This document shows positions 14,302 through 18,370 of a DNA stretch of 18,370 nt, in pieces (within the stretch, counting starts at the first letter, position 1; each line of letters opens with the position of its first letter). The translations under genes and the position numbers were made by a program. This DNA comes from CAKUFA01 sp963646285 (GTDB lineage Bacteria > Bacillota > Clostridia > Christensenellales > Aristaeellaceae): the NCBI GenBank assembly GCA_963646285.1, contig CAVIWF010000049.1:1-18370 (forward strand), written 5' to 3'. The notes beneath the pieces are model-generated. The model worked only from the letters and a program-made list of their open reading frames with translations. It had not been told where the DNA came from and did not search any database.

Positions 14302-15081
14302 ATGCTTTTCAAAACACTGGGTCAATCCAGCCATCCGGCTGTGCTTTTCTTCCATGCCATGGGGGTGGTAGGCGACAGCAGCGAACCTGTGGCCAAGGTG
14401 CTGCAGCAGTCGTATTTCTGCATCCTGCCCACGTCCACGGTCTACTGCCCGGGGCAGAAGTACGTCAGCAAGGCCGATGAGATCCGTCAGGTGGAAGCCT
14501 TCTTGAAATCCCAGGGCGTTGCCCATCTGGCACTGGTGGTAGCGTCCTCCATCGGTGCGGACTTGGCGGTTGCCTTCCTGTCCCAAACCCAAGTGCCAGT
14601 TGATCATGTGTTCATTGACGGTGGACAGTTTGCCCAGATTGGCAGCGTCACCCGGCACATTATGGTGCCTTTCCTGTACCTGGCCATCAAGAGCCTGTAC
14701 TGGTCCAAAGGCAAAACCCTGAAGAAGATCATGTGGTGCGATGATGACAACATCAAGCCCTACTTTATCACCGCCGGTCAAGGCTTGACCTATGGCAACA
14801 TGCACCGGCAAATGAAGGACAGTCTGGTGGATGCTTCCTTCCCTCCCCTGCCGGAAACCCTGCAAGTCCATTGCTTCTTTGAATTCGGCAGCAAGGAAGA
14901 TCACTTCAAGTACCGGGACGCCGTAATGAAGGCTTATCCCAAGGCTCGCTATCCGGTATTCAGGGATTTTGACCACATGCAGTATCAGATCCGTGACCCC
15001 CAGGGCTTTGCCCAGATGCTGCTGAATATTATGGAAAAAGATGCCATGCCGGAGCTGGATTTTTTACAGGAAAATTGTTGA
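14302..15081 (+). CDS. Small alpha/beta-fold hydrolase
   Basis: 259 aa, no signal peptide. The fold is suggested by 'AVLFFHAMGVVGDSSEPVAKVL' (oxyanion region), the nucleophile elbow 'LALVVASSIGADLA' with Ser83 in A-S-S-I-G, and 'FFEFGSKEDHFKYRDAVMKAYP' with a candidate acid Glu199 or Asp200. 'FRDFDHMQYQ' supplies the candidate catalytic His225. The elbow has Ala instead of the usual first Gly of G-x-S-x-G, which small-residue rules allow. The start at 14302 has GAGGAG 8 nt upstream. Similar proteins are annotated only as alpha/beta hydrolases; the substrate is unknown. The MFS gene follows 79 bp later but has its own promoter. Confidence 0.78.
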   Translation: MLFKTLGQSSHPAVLFFHAMGVVGDSSEPVAKVLQQSYFCILPTSTVYCPGQKYVSKADEIRQVEAFLKSQGVAHLALVVASSIGADLAVAFLSQTQVPVDHVFIDGGQFAQIGSVTRHIMVPFLYLAIKSLYWSKGKTLKKIMWCDDDNIKPYFITAGQGLTYGNMHRQMKDSLVDASFPPLPETLQVHCFFEFGSKEDHFKYRDAVMKAYPKARYPVFRDFDHMQYQIRDPQGFAQMLLNIMEKDAMPELDFLQENC

Positions 15082-15100
15082 CTGATCCTGCGGATTTTTC

Positions 15101-15129
15101 GTGACAGGGGGCAGGTTTTGGGCTATAAT
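15101..15129 (+). promoter_or_regulatory. Promoter of the MFS transporter gene
   Basis: GTGACA (15101-15106, five of six) and a perfect TATAAT (15124-15129) are 17 bp apart. The predicted start near 15136 rules out the GTG at 15101 as translation start. Confidence 0.72.
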
Positions 15130-15160
15130 CTCTGCTGATGTTTTATGGGAGGGAAAGGGC

Positions 15161-16345
15161 TTGAAACCGAACTATCAGAAGACCATGTACGCCTGCTTTA
15201 TCGGCTACATTGTGCAGGCCATTGTGAATAACTTTGTGCCTCTGCTGCTGGTCACATTCCAGACCACCTATCAGATTCCTCTGTCGAAGATCACCATGCT
15301 GATTACCATCAACTTCGCCATTCAGCTGCTGATTGATCTTTTGTCCGCCAAGTTTGTGGATCGGATTGGGTACCGAACCTCCATCCTCATTGCCCACGGC
15401 ATGGCGGCCACAGGATTGGTGCTGCTGACCATTCTGCCGGAAGTGCTGCCCGATGCCTTTGCAGGGATCCTCATTGCGGTGGCCTTCTATGCCGTAGGCG
15501 GCGGGCTGATTGAAGTGCTCATCAGCCCCATTCTGGAGGCCTGCCCTACGGAACATAAGGAAAAGGCCATGAGCCTGCTCCACTCCTTCTACTGCTGGGG
15601 GCATGTGGGGGTGGTGCTGCTGTCCACGGCTTTCTTCAGCGCCTTTGGTATTCAGCATTGGAAGATTCTTGCCCTCCTGTGGGCAGTCATTCCTGTTGCC
15701 AACATGATCCTTTTCGCCAAGGCCCCCATCTACTCCCTGACGGAGGAAGGGGAAAAGGGTCTTTCCCTGAAGGAGCTGTTCTGCAACAAAACCTTCTGGA
15801 TTCTGATGCTGATGATGGCCTGCGCCGGTGCTGCCGAGCAATCCGTCAGCCAGTGGGCATCCACCTTTGCTGAGCAGGGGCTCCACGTCAGCAAAACCGT
15901 GGGCGACCTGACCGGCCCCATGGCCTTCGCCTTTCTGATGGGGCTTTCCCGGCTAATCTACGGCAAGTTCGGCGACAAGATGGATCTGGATCGCTTCATG
16001 ACCTTCAGCTGCCTAATGTGCATTGCCGCTTATCTGTGCATTTCCATGGTTCCCAGCCCGGTCATCAGCCTGGCAGGCTGCGCTCTTTGCGGATTTTCCG
16101 TAGGCATTCTGTGGCCGGGCACCTTCAGCAAGGCAGCCACTGTCATCCGCGGGGGCGGCACGGCACTGTTCGCCATGCTGGCACTGGCAGGCGACGTAGG
16201 CTGCTCCGGCGGGCCCACCCTGGCAGGGCTTATGTCCGGCGTATTTGGGGACAACCTGCGCATGGGCATTTTAACGGCAGTGATTTTCCCCGTGCTGCTG
16301 CTGGCAGGGCTGAAACTGGCAGGGAAGAACAAAGCCAAGGGGTAA
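15161..16345 (+). CDS. Major facilitator superfamily transporter
   Basis: 394 aa when started at the TTG codon at 15161 (MKPNYQKTMYACFIG), which has GGAGG 8 nt upstream. The frame opens at 15101, but that GTG is part of the -35 box. About 12 membrane helices are visible with an MFS loop motif after helix 2 ('SAKFVDRIGYRTSI'). The second half carries a similar turn, 'LSRLIYGKFGDKMDLDRF'. A cytoplasmic loop near residue 190-205 ('EEGEKGLSLKELFCNKTFW') separates the halves, as usual. Charged residues within helices are few, and nothing identifies the substrate; sugar, organic acid or drug efflux are all possible. Context, an alpha/beta hydrolase upstream, hints at uptake and cleavage of a common compound, but only weakly. 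Confidence 0.88.
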   Translation: MKPNYQKTMYACFIGYIVQAIVNNFVPLLLVTFQTTYQIPLSKITMLITINFAIQLLIDLLSAKFVDRIGYRTSILIAHGMAATGLVLLTILPEVLPDAFAGILIAVAFYAVGGGLIEVLISPILEACPTEHKEKAMSLLHSFYCWGHVGVVLLSTAFFSAFGIQHWKILALLWAVIPVANMILFAKAPIYSLTEEGEKGLSLKELFCNKTFWILMLMMACAGAAEQSVSQWASTFAEQGLHVSKTVGDLTGPMAFAFLMGLSRLIYGKFGDKMDLDRFMTFSCLMCIAAYLCISMVPSPVISLAGCALCGFSVGILWPGTFSKAATVIRGGGTALFAMLALAGDVGCSGGPTLAGLMSGVFGDNLRMGILTAVIFPVLLLAGLKLAGKNKAKG

Positions 16346-16356
16346 AAGTCTTTCAG

Positions 16357-16390
16357 AGATGCAAGCGTGATATGCGTTTGCATCTTTTTT
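16357..16390 (+). terminator. Terminator after the MFS gene
   Basis: AGATGCAAGCG (16357-16367) pairs with CGTTTGCATCT (16375-16385), 11 bp with one G-U, followed by six T (16385-16390). The T tract abuts the stop codon of the convergent Crp/Fnr gene at 16392. Confidence 0.88.
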
Positions 16391-16391
16391 A

Positions 16392-17075
16392 TTATTTGCT
16401 CGGTACCGGAGGAACATTGTCAGGCGCTACGCACTGACACAGCTTGAAGGAATTTTTATAGAAGGAAATCAACCCTTCCTGCTGCATTTTTCCCAGCTCC
16501 TTGGACAGGGCACTACGATCCAGGTTCAGGTAATCCGCCAGCTGCTGCCGGTTAAAGGGAATTTGGAACGTGGTGCTGCCGCTTTTCACGGACTGATAGG
16601 TCAAGTAGGTCAGCAGGCGGCTGCGGATGGTTTTCCCGGAGGTGCAGAAAATGCGGGTGGACAGGGTCAGGTTCTTCTGCATGGATACCCGCAGCATGTT
16701 CCCCATGACCTTCACCGCCCAGGTTTCTCCGGCTTCCTGCGCCTGCAGGAGCCGCTCCCCGTGGAGGAACAGCACGGTGCAGTCCTCTGCCGCCACCGCA
16801 TCCACCATCAGCGGTTCCCGGCACAGGGCATAGGTTTCCCCAAACACCTGCCCCGTGGAAACACTGCTGAGAATGGATCGGTCTCCCCACAGATCAATGT
16901 TTTCAATGTACACCATGCCTTTGAGCACCATGCCCAGCTCCCGGGTCACGGTACCGGCACGAAAAATGGTTTCTCCCTTTTGATACGCTGCCTGACGGCA
17001 GCAGGGGCTTGCCAGCATGCAGTGCTGTTCTGCCTCTGTCAGCCCTGAAAGCAGAGGTGCGGACATCTTTTCCAT
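16392..17075 (-). CDS. Crp/Fnr-family transcriptional regulator
   Basis: 227 aa. Residues about 20-120 form the cyclic-nucleotide-binding-type beta barrel ('YQKGETIFRAGTVTRELGMVLKGMVYIENI', 'GQVFGETYAL', 'AAEDCTVLFLHGERLL'). A dimer helix follows near 118-145. Residues about 150-215 hold the winged helix with 'FNRQQLADYLNLDRSALSKELGKMQQEGLISF'. Cysteines are numerous (19, 25, 26, 85, 99, 144, 213, 215) but do not match the classical Fnr iron-sulfur spacing. The sensed signal could be heme, a redox state, NO or a metabolite. The start at 17075 has AAAGGAG 5 nt upstream. It is divergent from a ferredoxin-cupin pair and separated by 114 bp containing one perfect palindrome, so it probably regulates them and itself. 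Clostridial regulators in similar contexts are often linked to nitrosative stress (HcpR group), which is possible here. Confidence 0.92.
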   Translation of the reverse strand: MEKMSAPLLSGLTEAEQHCMLASPCCRQAAYQKGETIFRAGTVTRELGMVLKGMVYIENIDLWGDRSILSSVSTGQVFGETYALCREPLMVDAVAAEDCTVLFLHGERLLQAQEAGETWAVKVMGNMLRVSMQKNLTLSTRIFCTSGKTIRSRLLTYLTYQSVKSGSTTFQIPFNRQQLADYLNLDRSALSKELGKMQQEGLISFYKNSFKLCQCVAPDNVPPVPSK

Positions 17076-17087
17076 GGATGCTCCTTT

Positions 17088-17103
17088 CGTTGTTAAAACA
17101 ACG
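17088..17103. promoter_or_regulatory. Palindromic operator, probable Crp/Fnr binding site
   Basis: CGTTGTTAAAACAACG is a perfect 16-bp palindrome. Its centre (17095.5) is about 41.5 bp upstream of the predicted start (about 17137) of the plus-strand ferredoxin transcript, the class II activator position. It lies about 15 bp inside the predicted regulator transcript. The TTGTT/AACAA halves recall Crp/Fnr half sites, with a shorter centre than the classic Fnr box. Confidence 0.7.
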
Positions 17104-17117
17104 GATGTTCTATGCTG

Positions 17118-17146
17118 ATTGTACTATACTGAGGAGGCTGAAGCAA
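17118..17146 (-). promoter_or_regulatory. Promoter of the Crp/Fnr gene
   Basis: On the minus strand TTGCTT (17141-17146) and TACAAT (17118-17123) are 17 bp apart, placing the start near 17111. The palindrome at 17088-17103 would then lie just downstream, fitting autorepression. Confidence 0.55.
17125..17130 (+). promoter_or_regulatory. -10 element of the ferredoxin-cupin operon, no good -35
   Basis: TATACT (17125-17130) matches five of six. No recognisable -35 occurs 16-18 bp upstream (sequence CGGATG), which suggests an activator-dependent promoter. The -10 almost touches the -10 of the divergent regulator promoter, so the two promoters should compete. Confidence 0.5.
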
Positions 17147-17189
17147 GCAAAACATTGACGCCCCTGGGGTTTCAAAGGAGGAGTTCATC

Positions 17190-17909
17190 ATGATCCGCAG
17201 AATTATCCACATTGATGAGGACAAGTGCAATGGCTGCGGCGCCTGCGCAAGCGCCTGCCACGAAAACGCTATTGAAATGGTCAACGGCAAGGCCAAGCTG
17301 ATGCGGGACGACTATTGTGACGGCATGGGAGACTGCCTGCCCAACTGCCCCACCGGCGCCATTACCTTTACGGAGCGGGAAGCCGCCGCCTACGACGAAG
17401 CTGCCGTCATGGCCAACAAAGCCAGAAAGGAACAGCAGCAGAAGATGCAGGCACCTGCCTTCCATGGCTGCCCCGGCAAGCAGATGCGGCAGCTCCATCC
17501 CCAGAGTGATGCGCCGGTGCAGGTGCCTGCCGGTGTCATGACCTCTCAGCTGGGTCAATGGCCCTGCCAGATCAAGCTGGTGCCCGTCAACGCCCCCTAT
17601 TTCAAGGGAGCCAAACTGCTCATTGCCGCTGACTGCACCGCCTATGCCTATGCCAATATGCATCAGGAGTTCATGCAGGGGCGAATCACCCTCATCGGCT
17701 GCCCCAAACTGGACGCTGTTGACTACAGTGAAAAGCTGACGGAGATCATCCGCAGCAACGACATCAAAAGCGTCACCGTTGTGCGCATGGAAGTGCCCTG
17801 CTGCGGCGGGCTGGAAATGGCCGCCCGGAAGGCACTGCAGGAGAGCGGCAAGTTCATTCCCTGGCAGGTAGTTACCATTTCTATTGACGGTCACATCATT
17901 GACCGATAA
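17190..17909 (+). CDS. 4Fe-4S ferredoxin-like protein with an additional cysteine-rich domain
   Basis: 239 aa, soluble. The N-terminal ferredoxin domain has a complete first motif C13-x2-C16-x2-C19-x3-C23. The second motif reads C43-x5-C49-x3-C53 with Met46 where the second Cys is expected (CDGMGDCLPNCP). A linker (about 60-90) is charged and Gln-rich. The C-terminal domain has conserved-looking segments: 'HGCPGK' (Cys94), 'QWPCQIKLVPVNAPYF' (Cys126), 'LLIAADCTAYAYANMH' (Cys149), 'IGCPKLDAVDY' (Cys171) and 'VVRMEVPCCGGLEMAA' (Cys204, Cys205). These could bind a further cluster or metal. This architecture occurs in anaerobes, sometimes near hydroxylamine reductase genes; the exact electron partner is unknown. 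The start at 17190 has AAAGGAGG about 8 nt upstream. The cupin gene follows after 18 bp in the same operon. Confidence 0.88.
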   Translation: MIRRIIHIDEDKCNGCGACASACHENAIEMVNGKAKLMRDDYCDGMGDCLPNCPTGAITFTEREAAAYDEAAVMANKARKEQQQKMQAPAFHGCPGKQMRQLHPQSDAPVQVPAGVMTSQLGQWPCQIKLVPVNAPYFKGAKLLIAADCTAYAYANMHQEFMQGRITLIGCPKLDAVDYSEKLTEIIRSNDIKSVTVVRMEVPCCGGLEMAARKALQESGKFIPWQVVTISIDGHIIDR

Positions 17910-17927
17910 TCAAGGAGGATTCTTCCC

Positions 17928-18251
17928 ATGATGAAGAACATTGACAAGTCCCAGATCCTTGTATTGAAAGAGCAGGTTGCTTATCAGGATGGTCAGGTGG
18001 TCAGCAAGACCCTTGCCCAGAACCGTGCCGTCAGCGTTACCCTTTTCTCCTTTGACAAGGGGGAGGAAATCAGCACCCACGCCTCCGGCGGCGATGCCTT
18101 CGTGACCTGCCTGGACGGCGTGGGACGGATCACCATTGACGGTGTAGACTATGAGCTCCATGAAGGGGAATCCATCGTCATGCCTGCGGGTCATCCCCAT
18201 GCCGTGTTCGGGCAGGAACGGTTCAAGATGCTGCTGGTGGTTGTTTTCTAA
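17928..18251 (+). CDS. Small single-domain cupin protein
   Basis: 107 aa, the size of a lone cupin barrel. Cupin motif 1 is reduced to 'KGEEISTHASGGDAFVTCLDG', with His51 and no second His or Glu at the usual places (Asp56 may substitute). Motif 2, 'GESIVMPAGHPHAVFG', supplies His89 and His91. Metal binding is therefore possible but the ligand set is not canonical. The start at 17928 has AAGGAGG about 8-9 nt upstream. A second Met directly follows and could be used instead. It is co-transcribed with the ferredoxin-like gene and is presumably under the divergent Crp/Fnr regulator. It may bind a small metabolite or metal in a stress response, but no enzyme activity can be assigned. Confidence 0.88.
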   Translation: MMKNIDKSQILVLKEQVAYQDGQVVSKTLAQNRAVSVTLFSFDKGEEISTHASGGDAFVTCLDGVGRITIDGVDYELHEGESIVMPAGHPHAVFGQERFKMLLVVVF

Positions 18252-18274
18252 GCGGTAAAAGCAAACAATCAATC

Positions 18275-18292
18275 AACCATATTCTCATGGTT
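18275..18292. repeat. Small inverted repeat after the cupin gene
   Basis: AACCAT (18275-18280) and ATGGTT (18287-18292) with a 6-nt loop. It is the first of three hairpins in the 119 nt after the cupin gene, and no T tract follows. Confidence 0.4.
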
Positions 18293-18300
18293 CAGGGCAT

Positions 18301-18334
18301 CGACAAAGTGGCTTCGCCACTTTGTCGAGTTTTG
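18301..18334 (+). terminator. Perfect 12-bp hairpin after the cupin gene, terminator or dispersed palindrome
   Basis: CGACAAAGTGGC (18301-18312) and GCCACTTTGTCG (18316-18327) pair perfectly around a TTC loop, followed by AGTTTTGC. It may end the ferredoxin-cupin transcript, but the T tract is short. The symmetry also fits a dispersed palindromic repeat. No gene is visible between 18252 and the window end. Confidence 0.55.
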
Positions 18335-18350
18335 CACTCACTCACTGGTC

Positions 18351-18367
18351 GAACGGTTTCACCGTTC
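18351..18367. repeat. Second TTC-loop hairpin at the window end
   Basis: GAACGGT (18351-18357) and ACCGTTC (18361-18367) pair perfectly around a TTC loop, the same loop as in the hairpin at 18301-18327. It may continue into a longer array beyond the window. Confidence 0.5.
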
Positions 18368-18370
18368 TCC

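Noticed and set aside
14179..14976. Minus-strand open frame of 265 codons over the alpha/beta hydrolase
   Set aside because: Shadow frame that crosses both divergent promoters.
17161..17169. CCCCTGGGG as an operator before the ferredoxin gene
   Set aside because: Only 4-bp arms; easily expected by chance in this base composition.

Overview
The window looks like part of a moderately GC-rich Firmicutes chromosome, probably a gut-type member of the class Clostridia. The reasons are strong AGGAGG-type ribosome binding sites, sigma-A promoters of the TTGACA-17-TATAAT kind, two T-box leaders, a SpoIIIE/FtsK translocase with a Gln-rich linker, and a small Crp/Fnr-ferredoxin-cupin locus. Genus cannot be fixed by reading. 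I see no rRNA, tRNA, IS element, prophage or CRISPR array.

Layout. (1) 1-2380: end of an upstream transcript, then a secreted, membrane-anchored protein with Ig-like repeats and a long acidic cytoplasmic tail. Two terminators separate it from the convergent gene. (2) 2382-5425, minus strand: a CstA-family transporter followed by an unusual one-component LytTR regulator with an NTF2/SnoaL-like N-terminal domain. The transporter has a near-consensus promoter and a T-box leader whose specifier reads ATC (Ile). (3) 5426-5588: a regulatory spacer full of symmetric elements. (4) 5589-8430, plus strand: a second T-box leader with specifier CTG (Leu), then leuB and a MatC/SLC13-like permease. (5) 8422-14173, minus strand: a compact three-gene operon of a secreted DUF3298-like protein, FtsK/SpoIIIE and a DUF2974 alpha/beta-hydrolase-like protein. 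(6) 14212-16390, plus strand: a small alpha/beta hydrolase and an MFS transporter, each with its own promoter. (7) 16392-18370: a Crp/Fnr regulator divergent from a ferredoxin-like protein and a cupin, with one perfect palindrome in the shared control region. Tandem hairpins follow.

The most interesting part is 2382-8430. Two divergent transcripts about 230 bp apart appear to be read out by two different branched-chain aminoacyl-tRNAs, Ile on the CstA arm and Leu on the leuB-permease arm. Pyruvate is the common precursor of Ile, Val and Leu synthesis, some CstA-family proteins import pyruvate, and LytTR regulators control such importers in other bacteria. The block therefore reads as a candidate carbon-supply module for branched-chain amino acid synthesis. 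This is an inference from leader sequence and gene families.

The second interesting spot is 17088-17103. The palindrome lies at about -41.5 from the predicted start of the ferredoxin-cupin transcript, the classical class II activator position. It also lies just downstream of the predicted start of the regulator's own transcript.
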